This document shows, piece after piece, positions 44,728 to 54,194 of a stretch of 64,000 nucleotides of DNA. The DNA lies in NCBI RefSeq assembly GCF_016428855.1, contig NZ_JAELTN010000008.1, positions 56,324 to 120,323 of the forward strand. Reading direction: 5' to 3'. Source of the DNA: Pedobacter sp. ASV28. GTDB lineage: Bacteria > Bacteroidota > Bacteroidia > Sphingobacteriales > Sphingobacteriaceae. The notes under the pieces are model-generated. The model had not been told where the DNA came from. It was given only the letters and a program-made list of their open reading frames with translations, and did not search any database. Numbering within the stretch: the stretch's first letter is position 1; each line of letters starts with the position of its first letter. The translations under genes and the position numbers were made by a program.

Positions 44728-45609
44728 TTATAATTGTTCTGCCAGCACTTTCAAACTCTCAAATAACTGTAAATGAGAAGGCAAAGATGGATTTAACTCA
44801 AAAATCGAAGCACTTACCAGTATCATTCTTTTATTTAAGGGTATCATCTTAAGTTTGTCCAGAAATGAATTGACATCACCAATGGCCATAGGATTAGAGA
44901 CATGGCAGATGAGTATATCTGGATCAGTAATTTCTACGATCTTTTTCAGATCGTTTAAAGGTACAGCCTGCCCTAAATAAACAGTACGATATCCCCTGTT
45001 CTTTAGCACATAATTTAAGAAGAGCATGCCCAGTTCATGCAGTTCTTCTTCTGGAAGGAAAAGCAAGACCCTTTTTGCCTTAGAAGGCAAATCTATAGGG
45101 AGGTTATCAATAGCAGAAATGATCTTTTGTCTTACGATATTACTCATAAAATGCTCCTGCGCCGGATTAATCGAATCGATTTGCCACATTATGCCTATAC
45201 GGCTAAAAAAGGGAAAGATAATACGATTGATCGTTTCCTCAAACCCCAATCTGGAAACGGCTTTATAAAATGTCTTATGAAAAAGACTTTCATCCAAATC
45301 GATCATACTGAGCATCAACCCATCAAAAAGATCATCATCTCCACTTTTCACGAAGCTAAAATCCTTTACCTTGGCTACAAGCTCTTCATGGCCCATTTTG
45401 GCAATGTGCGATATCTTAATGCCATTTCTATTCAGCACATTAATATTCAGTAATAGTTTGAGCTCCTGATTTCCATAATAACGGATATTGGTTTCCGTTC
45501 GGGGCGGCATGATGATCTGGTATCGTTTTTCCCACATTCTTATGGTTGGAGCCTTAATGCCAGTCAGCACTTCTAGATCCTTTATTGAATATTTGGCAAC
45601 AATACCCAT
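44728..45609 (-). CDS. MerR-family regulator with cobalamin-binding domain (CarH/LitR-like)
   Basis: 293 residues. A MerR winged helix (about 6-75; YSIKDLEVLTGIKAPTIRMWEKRY) is followed by a B12-binding fold. The helical bundle carries W142-x9-E152-H153, the W-x9-EH motif that caps adenosylcobalamin in CarH photoreceptors. The Rossmann part has E189-L-H191-E-L-G194 (lower-ligand His) and the RGYRTVYLGQAVP segment. In known systems the protein represses carotenoid genes in the dark and releases DNA on light. It lies 228 bp upstream of crtI, and TTTGTTTA sites lie upstream of both crtI and its own gene. Confidence 0.85.
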   Translation of the reverse strand: MGIVAKYSIKDLEVLTGIKAPTIRMWEKRYQIIMPPRTETNIRYYGNQELKLLLNINVLNRNGIKISHIAKMGHEELVAKVKDFSFVKSGDDDLFDGLMLSMIDLDESLFHKTFYKAVSRLGFEETINRIIFPFFSRIGIMWQIDSINPAQEHFMSNIVRQKIISAIDNLPIDLPSKAKRVLLFLPEEELHELGMLFLNYVLKNRGYRTVYLGQAVPLNDLKKIVEITDPDILICHVSNPMAIGDVNSFLDKLKMIPLNKRMILVSASIFELNPSLPSHLQLFESLKVLAEQL

Positions 45610-45622
45610 GGCTTCACAACAC

Positions 45623-45665
45623 TTTGTTTAAACAAACAGACTACAAATCTAAACAAAAATTGTTT
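45623..45665 (-). promoter_or_regulatory. Palindromes upstream of the MerR/cobalamin regulator gene
   Basis: A perfect 14-bp palindrome TTTGTTTAAACAAA (45623-45636) and a second inverted repeat AAACAA-AAA-TTGTTT (45651-45665) flank a -7 match TAGATTTG (minus strand, 45651-45644). The half-site TTTGTTTA is the same as in the crt operon region, which suggests autoregulation. Confidence 0.5.
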
Positions 45666-45728
45666 CGAAATTCTATCAGAAAATATAAAAGAAGTACCTA
45701 TCTAGTATCAATTGATAGCCGAAAAGGT

Positions 45729-45736
45729 TACTTTTG
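45729..45736 (+). promoter_or_regulatory. Candidate -7 element of the WD40 gene
   Basis: TACTTTTG matches TAnnTTTG and lies 16 bp before the ATG at 45752. It overlaps a possible TTG start at 45734, which argues for the ATG. No clear -33 box is seen. Confidence 0.35.
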
Positions 45737-45751
45737 CTAAAAAGTAGCCAT

Positions 45752-46651
45752 ATGCTAAAATATCTCCACACTTTTTCTGGCCATCAAAATCCGGTTTATG
45801 CCCTGATAAATTCCGATAAAGAAGGTAGCTTCTTTACGGGTGGCAATGATAAAGGTGTAGTGGAATGGTCTTTAGAGAAAATGGTCTTCTTAATGGTAAA
45901 AATGCCCGTACAGAGCTCTGTTTATGCGCTCCACAACTATAACCACAGGTTATTTGTGGGTGAACGCAGTGGGGCCTTTAGTGTATATGATTTCATAACA
46001 CAAAAGATCAGCGCTAGGATTAATGCCCATCCTAAACCCATATTTAGTATAAAGAGCATACGCTATAAAAACGAACTGCTTACCAGTGGTGAAGACGGTA
46101 CTGTAGGCATATGGTCTCTAATCGATTTTAAGGAGCTATACCGTTTACAGATTTCGTATGAAACCGTAAGGTGCATTGCTATTTCCCCAGATGAAAAAGA
46201 AATTGCCTTTGGTTGTAAGGATAATGCCATATACATTTACAACTCGATTGATTATAGTCTAAAACAAGTTTTGAAGGACCACACCCTACCCATTACCTCC
46301 TTGGCCTATCATCCTTCTGGACAATACCTGATTTCGGGTAGCCGTGATGCCCAGCTCAAAATATGGACCTTACCTCATTACGAACTTAGCCGCAATATAC
46401 CTGCCCATCTTTTTGCCATTTATGACATTGCGTTTCATCCGCAGCTACCTTATTTCGCTACAGGTAGCCAAGACAAAAGTATTAAACTATGGGATGCCAA
46501 CAATTTTAAGCTCTATAAAATCTTAAGTTTGGAAAAAACAGGTATTGGACATAGCCATTCCATCAACAAAGTAATTTGGAGCCAAGATGGTACCAAACTA
46601 CTTTCTACAGGTGATGACAAAAAAATAATGGTTTGGGAAATGGAAGATTAA
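45752..46651 (+). CDS. WD40 repeat protein
   Basis: 299 residues from the ATG at 45752, made almost wholly of about seven WD40 blades (repeated patterns such as LISGSRDAQLKIW and FATGSQDKSIKLWDA, each ending in W-x or similar). It should fold as one beta-propeller used for protein-protein binding. No signal peptide, kinase or other domain is fused, so it is probably cytoplasmic. It is divergent from the MerR/cobalamin regulator with about 140 bp between them. Its partner is unknown. Confidence 0.9.
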   Translation: MLKYLHTFSGHQNPVYALINSDKEGSFFTGGNDKGVVEWSLEKMVFLMVKMPVQSSVYALHNYNHRLFVGERSGAFSVYDFITQKISARINAHPKPIFSIKSIRYKNELLTSGEDGTVGIWSLIDFKELYRLQISYETVRCIAISPDEKEIAFGCKDNAIYIYNSIDYSLKQVLKDHTLPITSLAYHPSGQYLISGSRDAQLKIWTLPHYELSRNIPAHLFAIYDIAFHPQLPYFATGSQDKSIKLWDANNFKLYKILSLEKTGIGHSHSINKVIWSQDGTKLLSTGDDKKIMVWEMED

Positions 46652-46669
46652 AACCCGAACTGTTGAATA

Positions 46670-47053
46670 TTAAAGTCCTATGTGCTCCCCAGAAAAATAA
46701 TACCAAATTCCATGTTGCTTTTTAAAGGTGGAAAGTTCATGATGGATAATGGTTTTCAAACCATTTTGGTAGTAAGCCTTAAATTCTACCATTTCGTTAT
46801 AGGCGGTACAGACTTCCAACTTTAGCCAAACACTACGTTTTGCCCAATGCGCTATATCCTTTTTAGCATGCAGGTGTCTTTTAGCTGGATGCGTAGTTTG
46901 TATAAGATAATCTATTAGAAATAGCACATAAGCACTATAACGAGAACGCATCAGCTGTTCTGGGGTTTCGGGATTTATGATATTTCTATGGTAAGGGGCA
47001 CAACATTCCTGATAATTTAAACCAGAGCAACAAGCACAAAGCAAAACCGTCAT
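46670..47053 (-). CDS. YchJ-family protein
   Basis: 127 residues. The N-terminal cysteine cluster CACCSGLNYQECCAPYH is the metal-binding (SEC-C-like) segment of the YchJ/UPF0225 family. LMRSRYSAYVLFLIDYLIQTTH and the C-terminal WYYFSGE are the YchJ core. The function in E. coli is not settled. It is convergent with the WD40 gene (18 bp apart) and 66 bp downstream of the Kdp histidine kinase. Confidence 0.88.
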   Translation of the reverse strand: MTVLLCACCSGLNYQECCAPYHRNIINPETPEQLMRSRYSAYVLFLIDYLIQTTHPAKRHLHAKKDIAHWAKRSVWLKLEVCTAYNEMVEFKAYYQNGLKTIIHHELSTFKKQHGIWYYFSGEHIGL

Positions 47054-47119
47054 AAATCTTTAAAATAGATATGCTAACAAAAATAGCATAAGTCTTTCAA
47101 TGGGCAAACAAATACGGCA

Positions 47120-48865
47120 TTAAGCTAACGGTAATGAAAAACAGAATCTACTTCCCTCTCCAATGGCGCTCTCTACCCAGATTTTTCCATTTTCCGCCTC
47201 AATGAAATCTTTTGAAATAGCCAAGCCCAAACCGGAACCAGATTTATTCTGCCCGTCTGTAGGTACTTGATAATACCGATCAAATAAACGCTTTTGATAT
47301 TGTTCTTCAATGCCCTTGCCAAAATCCTTCACCGAAAATTCTATCTCCTTATTTATCTGTACTACCTGGATGATAATTTTTGACTTCATGGTACTATATC
47401 TTAATGCATTCGATAGAAAATTGACTAATACCCAGGTGGTTTTCTGCACATCGGCATTAATGAATGGCAATTTCTTCCTACTAACCAATTGCAGTTCAAT
47501 TTCTTTTTGCGTAGCCTGAAAAGCAACAGCCTCCATGGCAAAAACCGTAATTTCCAAAGGATCAACTTGTACCATGTTAAGTTGCAGGTTACCCGTTTCC
47601 ACTTGGGCCAAATTCAATAGTTCTCCGGTAATCTTCAAAAGCCGCTCACTATCGTCGTTAATATGGCCTATAAGCTGAAGCTGTTCGTTGTTCATCTCAC
47701 CAATACGTTTGTCGCCTAATAGTTTTAAACTCATTTTAATAGAAGAAAGCGGTGTTTTTAGTTCATGCGAAACAGTAGCAATAAAATTGGTCTTGGCCTC
47801 ATCAAGTTCCTTAAACTGTGTAATGTTCTTAAGGATATAAACATTCCCGGCCGATTTACTGACCTCGAGCAAGGTTTCTTCATCCTGACTCTCTACATTT
47901 GGGATCATGATAGCTCGTTTCTCTACCATAAAATAGGATTGTTTACCATCGATGTAGATCTTCAAAGGTGTGTCCTTTCCGTGCTCTACCAAAATCCTAC
48001 CTAACAGTTCATTATGCGCTAACAGTTCTGAAGTATTTTTGCCCAATACTTTATCTTGTTGCAACTGTAGCAAATCTAGCGCTACCCTATTCATAAACAA
48101 AATTTCCTGATGTTCGTTCAATCCGATAATACCATCCTGCATTTGTTCAATAATCGTTTCTATCCGTTGTTTTTCCGATTTAAGTTTGGCCAAGTTGGAA
48201 TTATCCCAATTGCGCAGTTCCCTAGCCATTTTGTTAAAGGCTTTTGCTAATTCATTAAATTCATCATTGCCCTTAAAGTATAACTGCTGACTATAATTTT
48301 TACGTGTAATTTCCCGAATTCCCTCCAATAGATTGCGAAGCGGGTTGGCAATAAAACCTGGAAAATTTACCACAAAGCTAAAAAGAACCATAAAAGTCAA
48401 TCCTGCAGTAACTCCCAAATACATGGTAGCCTTTTCTGTTGCACGCTGAGCATCGTCATTCTTTTTTACAATAGCCAACATGTTTAGCTCATCAATTCTA
48501 GAAAGTTCTTCCCTAACTGCCCTCAGGGCATTTTGCCGTATTGCTTCCCCTCCACCAATGAGCATATCGGCATAATTTTTCAATTTTCTTACGGCAGTTT
48601 CCTCGCCTGCTTCAGTTAGGTTCTTTGTTTCACTCTCTAAAGCGGCATAAAAATTTTTACGATTTTCATCGTTCAACAATCCATCTTGGGCATCCAACCA
48701 TTTTCTCATCTGGCTAACAAATACCAGTGAGTTGTAATTGTCTTTAAGTACAATTTTAGATCTAATGGAGATCTCATTGATATGATAGAGCGAAATGGTA
48801 CCGAAACCTATCACTACCAAAAACAGGAACATAAATCCCAGTCGAAGTTTTGTTTTTATTTTCAT
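47120..48865 (-). CDS. HAMP-PAS sensor histidine kinase of the Kdp cluster
   Basis: 581 residues. TM1 is at about 8-27, a periplasmic helical region at 30-145, TM2 at 147-167, HAMP at about 170-222 and a PAS domain at about 235-350. The kinase core carries the phosphoacceptor H367 in TVSHELKTPLSS, NFLSNALRYS (N box), VKDFGKGI and GSGLGLAISKDF. It follows the truncated KdpD by 26 bp and probably serves as the kinase half of that system, phosphorylating the sigma54 regulator at 56314. The pairing is inference from gene order. Confidence 0.9.
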   Translation of the reverse strand: MKIKTKLRLGFMFLFLVVIGFGTISLYHINEISIRSKIVLKDNYNSLVFVSQMRKWLDAQDGLLNDENRKNFYAALESETKNLTEAGEETAVRKLKNYADMLIGGGEAIRQNALRAVREELSRIDELNMLAIVKKNDDAQRATEKATMYLGVTAGLTFMVLFSFVVNFPGFIANPLRNLLEGIREITRKNYSQQLYFKGNDEFNELAKAFNKMARELRNWDNSNLAKLKSEKQRIETIIEQMQDGIIGLNEHQEILFMNRVALDLLQLQQDKVLGKNTSELLAHNELLGRILVEHGKDTPLKIYIDGKQSYFMVEKRAIMIPNVESQDEETLLEVSKSAGNVYILKNITQFKELDEAKTNFIATVSHELKTPLSSIKMSLKLLGDKRIGEMNNEQLQLIGHINDDSERLLKITGELLNLAQVETGNLQLNMVQVDPLEITVFAMEAVAFQATQKEIELQLVSRKKLPFINADVQKTTWVLVNFLSNALRYSTMKSKIIIQVVQINKEIEFSVKDFGKGIEEQYQKRLFDRYYQVPTDGQNKSGSGLGLAISKDFIEAENGKIWVESAIGEGSRFCFSLPLA

Positions 48866-48891
48866 CTATCTATAGGTTATGATTATCAGCG

Positions 48892-50007
48892 TTAAGAAAG
48901 TATAACCAAATCTATGTCTTTTTTTGCCATTGACCTTAAAAGTCTGCTGAACAAATTTAGTTTTAAGATGGCCCTAAGCAAACTAAAGCTAGGCCTACCT
49001 ATACAGATTGTGGTGATTTCTTTTTCTAATGCCGTTTGTACAATGGTCTGTGCCACTTCGTTATTTTTTAACTTTATGACTTCTGCCCCTAATTCCAAAG
49101 CTAGCTTCAGGTTATTGATCAAATGCCTTTGCTTGTCCAATCTTACCCTACCCGCATCTTCCTGGTGTTGTTGTACATACAGCACGATCCATTTGGAATG
49201 GTAATAGGAGGCTAATCTTGCCGTTTTTCTGATGACCGTTTTTGCGGTTTCGTGATTGGAAGAGATGCAGGCCAAAAATTTTTCGGACCTTAACTTGACT
49301 TGTTTAGGCACTTCTATATTTACTTTACGCTCTACCTGATGGGCTACTTCCTTCAGGGCCAGTTCCCGCAATTGCAGAATTTTTTCGGGCAAGAAAAAAT
49401 GCTGCAATGCCTGCCCTATTTTATCTTCCCTATAAATTTTGCCTTCCTTTAACCTATTGATCAACTCATCGGCGGTAAGGTCGATATTCACAATTTCATC
49501 CGCCATTTCCAAAAGCTGATCTGGCACACGTTCCCTGATCTCAACTCCGGTGATCTTTTCCACTTCAGCATTTATACTTTCCAAATGCTGAATATTTACC
49601 GCAGAAATCACACTGATTCCGGCTTCCAAAATATCGCACACATCTTGCCACCGCTTTTCATTCTTACTGCCTTCCACATTGGTATGCGCCAGTTCATCAA
49701 CAAGAACCACCTTCGGATGGCGATTTAAAATAGCCTGTAAATCCATCTCTTCCAGCTCTTTTGCCCTGTAGAATACTTTTGTACGGGGAATAATCGGAAT
49801 ACCATGTAATAACGGATGAGTCTCTTTTCTTAAATGGGTTTCTATATAGCCAATTTGTACATCTATTCCATTGTTTAGCAGAGAATGGGCCTCCTTAAGC
49901 ATACGATAGGTTTTCCCCACACCTGGACTCATGCCAATATAAATTTTGAGCTTGCCACGCTCTGATTTCCTTAACAACGCCAAAAACTCATCTACCTTGT
50001 TTTCCAT
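48892..50007 (-). CDS. kdpD: Truncated KdpD: sensor domain without kinase
   Basis: 371 residues. The N-terminal KdpD domain (about 19-225) has a Walker A-type GMSPGVGKT (25-33) and VLVDELAHTN, and the universal-stress-protein domain follows (about 245-371). The four TM helices, GAF and histidine-kinase domains of a standard KdpD (about 890 residues) are absent, and the frame ends cleanly at a stop. This is a stable short KdpD form found in several phyla, not a frameshift: a separate HAMP kinase follows 26 bp downstream. It probably senses K+ or ionic strength and c-di-AMP-like ligands; the latter is inference from the USP domain. Confidence 0.88.
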   Translation of the reverse strand: MENKVDEFLALLRKSERGKLKIYIGMSPGVGKTYRMLKEAHSLLNNGIDVQIGYIETHLRKETHPLLHGIPIIPRTKVFYRAKELEEMDLQAILNRHPKVVLVDELAHTNVEGSKNEKRWQDVCDILEAGISVISAVNIQHLESINAEVEKITGVEIRERVPDQLLEMADEIVNIDLTADELINRLKEGKIYREDKIGQALQHFFLPEKILQLRELALKEVAHQVERKVNIEVPKQVKLRSEKFLACISSNHETAKTVIRKTARLASYYHSKWIVLYVQQHQEDAGRVRLDKQRHLINNLKLALELGAEVIKLKNNEVAQTIVQTALEKEITTICIGRPSFSLLRAILKLNLFSRLLRSMAKKDIDLVILS

Positions 50008-50016
50008 CCGCTTTCT

Positions 50017-51087
50017 TTAAAATGAGATTGCCAAGCTTGCCGTAACCAAGGCATTATGATTAACCAAACCATTATCTCTCACAAATAATTTATCCCTGCT
50101 ATGATAGAGCTTACCTTCCAATCTTAACACTGCATTATGGATGGGCGAATAATCTAAATTCATGGCATAGCCCATTGTTCTAAATCCATTTGGCGTAGGG
50201 GAAGCGATCATCACACCGTCTTTATCTTGGTAATACTCTACTCGGGAAGCCATGGACCATTTATCGTTAAATTTATACTGGGCAACTGCTACTGGAGACA
50301 AAACCTCACTTTGGTCAGTTTGCCCTTTTACTTTTTGTTGTCTACCATAGTCAAAACCAACAGTTAAGCCCAAACGATCGGTAAGCTGTGCTGTAGCATA
50401 AAAATCATGATAAAAACGAGTTACTGCTACAGCGTCTAATCCTTCTTTACCCAAATAGTTACTATAGTTAAGTGTAATATTTGAAGTTGGCTTGTACACC
50501 AACTGTACACCTCCTGCAGGCTTACTGTTACCATCCACACGAGTAATGCGCTGCCAACCATTCAGATAGAGTAAAACGGCTGTAAATTTACCATTAGCAG
50601 TAACATAAGTAAGTTTTGCTCCCGCTTCATAATAGGGTGTATTTTCAGATGATATATTTCTGGTCAGCGCCCAACAGTCTTTAGCAATGGCGCTTTCAAA
50701 ACCAATATGTGAAGGAAAAATACCTACATCCAACCATAAATTCTGTTTCTCGCTCAATTTAATGCCCATATTGGCCTCGAACACATTTTTAAGTACCCCG
50801 GTTTCGGCCGCTAAATTTGCATTGGCATAGGTACCTGCCATAAGGGCCAGATTTGCCCTTACCTTATTGCCTTCATAACTGGCTTTGATTAAACCTAAAT
50901 TTAGATTAACCTCATTATGTCTATTATGTGAATACACAAAACTGGGTCTATTGTTATCGGTTGGTTTGTTAAAGTCGAAGCCATAATAAGTTTCCAGGTA
51001 GCCGGAGAATTTGATTTTCTGATTTTCTTGGGCCTGTGTGTGTAGGGCTGTAAACAAAATTACAACCATCAGCATTATTTTTTTCAT
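50017..51087 (-). CDS. Outer membrane beta-barrel porin-like protein of the kdp operon
   Basis: 356 residues. A clear signal peptide (MLMVVILFTALHTQAQ, cleavage near residue 20) is followed by amphipathic beta strands through the whole length, ending in a C-terminal aromatic (SLAISF). The pattern fits the 'porin/OmpL-47-like outer membrane beta-barrel' proteins seen beside Bacteroidota kdp genes. It ends 9 bp before kdpD and lies 215 bp downstream of kdpC. Its placement suggests a channel for K+ or a related solute across the outer membrane. Confidence 0.82.
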   Translation of the reverse strand: MKKIMLMVVILFTALHTQAQENQKIKFSGYLETYYGFDFNKPTDNNRPSFVYSHNRHNEVNLNLGLIKASYEGNKVRANLALMAGTYANANLAAETGVLKNVFEANMGIKLSEKQNLWLDVGIFPSHIGFESAIAKDCWALTRNISSENTPYYEAGAKLTYVTANGKFTAVLLYLNGWQRITRVDGNSKPAGGVQLVYKPTSNITLNYSNYLGKEGLDAVAVTRFYHDFYATAQLTDRLGLTVGFDYGRQQKVKGQTDQSEVLSPVAVAQYKFNDKWSMASRVEYYQDKDGVMIASPTPNGFRTMGYAMNLDYSPIHNAVLRLEGKLYHSRDKLFVRDNGLVNHNALVTASLAISF

Positions 51088-51192
51088 CAGTATATGTTTT
51101 TTATTGGTGATAAAACTACCATGAGCATTTATTCATCTCGGTTTTGGGGCCTGGTGAACTCATGATGATTTCATTATAATATTATTAATGTA

Positions 51193-51252
51193 GTTTTTAT
51201 TGGTATCCATTAGCCCACAAGCTTAGTTTGTTTTTAGTGGTTGAGCTAACAT
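51193..51252 (-). repeat. Leader segment shared with the kdpB upstream region (copy B)
   Basis: A segment beginning GTTTTTATTGGTAT and running through AGCCCACAAGCTTAGTTTG to GAGCTAACATG aligns over about 60 bp with 54012-54075. Both lie about 30-110 bp upstream of a kdp-operon ATG (here the porin gene). Confidence 0.45.
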
Positions 51253-51302
51253 GGGTATTTATTTTATCTTTAATTTTTACCAGTAGAGTGCATAAGCAGC
51301 AA

Positions 51303-51866
51303 CTACTTTATTTCATCCAAAGCCAGGTTAAGTCGTAGCACGTTAATAGTAGAAGGTCCGAAAAGTCCGAGCAATGGTCCTTTTGTATGTAGCGTCACCA
51401 GTTCAGCTATTTTCTTTTCTTCTATGTTACGGTAAGCAGCAATTCTTTTGATCTGTATTTTTGCCCCCTGTACTGAAATATCAGGATCTAGGCCACTACC
51501 AGATGCAGTAACCATATCAGCGGGAATAGCCGTCCTATCTAGACTTGGATTATATTTTAAAAGCGTATCTATCCTATTGGATACTTCTTTCAGGTACTCG
51601 GTATTAGATGGCCCTTTATTGGATCCTGCTGATCCTGCAGCATTGTAACCTACAGCCGAAGGCCGTCCCCAAAAGTATTCAGGCTTTTTAAACGATTGCC
51701 CTATCAAAGCGTAACCCACTACTCTTCCATTTTTGTAAACCTTTTCTCCCTCGCCATTACCTTTGCTTAATTTGCCCATCAAGGCAATACCTAAAGGATA
51801 AATAATACTTAATAAAACAGTCAACACCAAAGTGAGGCGAATGGACTGAACAAGATATTTTTTCAT
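51303..51866 (-). CDS. kdpC: Potassium-transporting ATPase C chain
   Basis: The single-TM subunit that couples KdpA and KdpB and raises ATP affinity. Starting at ATG 51866 (MKKYLVQSIRLTL) gives 187 residues; a longer frame to 51932 lacks a usual N-terminus. One TM helix (about 10-30), then the KdpC domain with GQSFKKPEYFWGRPSAVGYN and the C-terminal TINVLRLNLAL. It lies 84 bp downstream of kdpB. Confidence 0.93.
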   Translation of the reverse strand: MKKYLVQSIRLTLVLTVLLSIIYPLGIALMGKLSKGNGEGEKVYKNGRVVGYALIGQSFKKPEYFWGRPSAVGYNAAGSAGSNKGPSNTEYLKEVSNRIDTLLKYNPSLDRTAIPADMVTASGSGLDPDISVQGAKIQIKRIAAYRNIEEKKIAELVTLHTKGPLLGLFGPSTINVLRLNLALDEIK

Positions 51867-51950
51867 TGTAATATGATAATTAATGATTTGTGTAACGTTA
51901 GCTATATGAAACTCCTCGATCATAGAGATCAAAGCTCATATTCTTATGTT

Positions 51951-53981
51951 TTAAATGAATAGCCCTATCAATAGATCAATTAACTTAATGCCTATAAAAG
52001 GAGCAATAAGCCCCCCAAGACCATATACCAGTAAGTTTCTGCGCAATAATGCCGTAGCTCCAATTGGTTTATAGGCTACTCCTTTTAAAGCCAACGGAAT
52101 TAATATGGGGATGATGATGGCATTAAAGATCACAGCTGATAGAATGGCGCTTTCAGGGCTATTCAAGCCCATGATATTGAGGTACTGCAAAGCCGGAATG
52201 GAAGCAATAAATAATGCGGGAACAATCGCGAAATATTTGGCCACATCATTGGCAATGGAAAAAGTAGTCAGTGTACCTCGTGTAATCAGCAATTGTTTGC
52301 CGATCTCCACAATCTCGATCAGTTTGGTAGGATCGTTATCGAGGTCTACCATATTTCCCGCTTCTTTAGCAGCCTGCGTACCACTATTCATGGCCACACC
52401 AACATCAGCCTGTGCCAAAGCAGGTGCATCATTGGTTCCATCGCCCATCATTGCCACCAATTTGCCCTGAGCCTGTTCTGCTTTAATATAATTCATCTTA
52501 TCTTCAGGCCTAGCTTCTGCAATGAAGTCATCAACACCTGCTTTTTCGGCAATATATTTAGCTGTAAGCGGGTTATCTCCCGTTACCATAACGGTTTTCA
52601 CGCCCATTTTACGTAAGCGCTCAAAGCGTTCGCTAATTCCCGGCTTAATGATATCCTGTAATTCGATCACCCCAAGGGCAGTCTCATTTTCTGCAAGCAC
52701 CAAAGGAGTCCCTCCCTTAGAAGAAATTTGTTTTACATGTTCTTCTATTTCATTAGGAAACTGATGGCCTGCGTTTTCCACCATTTTTTTAATTGCATCA
52801 AAAGCACCTTTCCTAATGCGACGACCATTTTCTGTATCGATACCACTAGACCGTGTTTCTGCCGTAAAACTCATAAAAGTACTTCCTTCTGGTATAGTTA
52901 TTCTGTTGTTGGTATTTATGGCTTCAGCCAGTTCAACAATAGACTTTCCTTCAGGTGTTTCATCTGCCAAAGAAGCTAAAACACAAGCGTTAACAAAATG
53001 AGCTTCTTCAACTCCGTTACCTGCATAAAATTGGGTGGCTTTACGATTACCAATGGTTATGGTACCTGTCTTGTCCAATAACAAAACATCAATATCTCCA
53101 GCTGTTTCTACCGCTTTGCCCGATTTGGTAATGACATTGGCCCTCAGGGCACGATCCATTCCGGCAATGCCAATAGCACTCAATAAACCACCTATGGTTG
53201 TTGGAATTAAGCACACGAAAAGTGAGATTAACGCAGCAATGGTAATGGGTGTATTGGCATAATCAGCAAAGGGCTTTAGGGTTACGCAAACCATGATAAA
53301 CACCAGGGTGAAGCTCGCCAAAAGTATAATCAGTGCAATTTCATTTGGTGTTTTTTGGCGTGACGCCCCTTCTACCAAGGCAATCATCTTATCAAGAAAA
53401 CTCTCTCCAGGTTGTGTAGTCACCCTTACTTTAATCCGATCTGAAAGCACTTTTGTACCACCAGTAACCGATGATTTATCTCCACCTGATTCTCTGATAA
53501 CAGGTGCCGACTCGCCAGTAATGGCTGATTCGTCTATAGTGGCAATACCTTCTATGATCTCCCCATCTGTAGCAATTAAATCACCTGTTTCGCAAATGAA
53601 TATATCCCCTTTTTTTAATAGGCTTGAAGAACGAATTTCATATTCGCCATTACCCAATAATAGTTTTGCTGGGGTTTCCTCTCTGGTTTTGCGTAAACTG
53701 TCTGCCTGTGCCTTTCCCCGGGCTTCGGCAATAGCCTCTGCAAAATTGGCAAACAACACCGTAAGAAAAAGAACGAAAAAGATAAAAAAATTATAGAGTG
53801 CTGATCCCTGACCATGGTGAGTAATGGAATAAACGGTTACATAAGCCATGATCAACGTACCTATCTCTACCGTAAACATTACGGGGTTTCTCACCATTTT
53901 ACGCGGATCAAGTTTGATGAACGATTGCTTTAAAGCAGTTTGTACCAAGGTACGTTCGAATAATTTATGACTAGGTTTCAT
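51951..53981 (-). CDS. kdpB: Potassium-transporting P-type ATPase, B chain
   Basis: 676 residues, usual length. Phosphorylated aspartate D303 in [12 protein letters not shown], the TGES loop (155-158), and [18 protein letters not shown] plus [25 protein letters not shown] of the P/N domains are all intact, with seven TM helices. The N-terminal [16 protein letters not shown] is typical. S158 of TGES corresponds to the serine through which KdpB is inhibited in E. coli. It is 213 bp downstream of kdpA. Confidence 0.96.
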   Translation of the reverse strand: MKPSHKLFERTLVQTALKQSFIKLDPRKMVRNPVMFTVEIGTLIMAYVTVYSITHHGQGSALYNFFIFFVLFLTVLFANFAEAIAEARGKAQADSLRKTREETPAKLLLGNGEYEIRSSSLLKKGDIFICETGDLIATDGEIIEGIATIDESAITGESAPVIRESGGDKSSVTGGTKVLSDRIKVRVTTQPGESFLDKMIALVEGASRQKTPNEIALIILLASFTLVFIMVCVTLKPFADYANTPITIAALISLFVCLIPTTIGGLLSAIGIAGMDRALRANVITKSGKAVETAGDIDVLLLDKTGTITIGNRKATQFYAGNGVEEAHFVNACVLASLADETPEGKSIVELAEAINTNNRITIPEGSTFMSFTAETRSSGIDTENGRRIRKGAFDAIKKMVENAGHQFPNEIEEHVKQISSKGGTPLVLAENETALGVIELQDIIKPGISERFERLRKMGVKTVMVTGDNPLTAKYIAEKAGVDDFIAEARPEDKMNYIKAEQAQGKLVAMMGDGTNDAPALAQADVGVAMNSGTQAAKEAGNMVDLDNDPTKLIEIVEIGKQLLITRGTLTTFSIANDVAKYFAIVPALFIASIPALQYLNIMGLNSPESAILSAVIFNAIIIPILIPLALKGVAYKPIGATALLRRNLLVYGLGGLIAPFIGIKLIDLLIGLFI

Positions 53982-54011
53982 CAGTATATGATTATTAATT
54001 GTGTATCTATT

Positions 54012-54075
54012 GTTTTTAATGGTATTAATGAGCTCGCAAGCTCGGTTTGTTTTTTGACCGTAATGGAGTTAGCAT
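54012..54075 (-). repeat. Leader segment shared with the porin upstream region (copy A)
   Basis: GTTTTTAATGGTAT followed by AGCTCGCAAGCTCGGTTTG and GAGTTAGCATG lies 30-95 bp upstream of the kdpB ATG. It aligns with 51193-51252 (same order of matching blocks, short gaps). An inverted repeat (ATGAACA-CA-TGTTCAT, 54074-54089) adjoins it. Confidence 0.45.
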
Positions 54076-54194
54076 GAACACATGTTCATTGCTGTTTATG
54101 AGGAGTATGCTCATGCTTACTTCATCAAAAAATAATTAAGTATAAACTTTGTTTTGTAAGGATACATGACCATTAAAACATGACATGGCTACCT

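Noticed and set aside
48892..50007. kdpD as a frameshifted or broken full-length gene
   Set aside because: The frame ends cleanly and the following frame is a HAMP kinase unrelated to KdpD's own kinase half, so it is a natural short form.
53293..53796. 167-codon plus-strand open frame opposite kdpB
   Set aside because: The minus-strand kdpB is complete with all P-type motifs; the opposite frame is a shadow.
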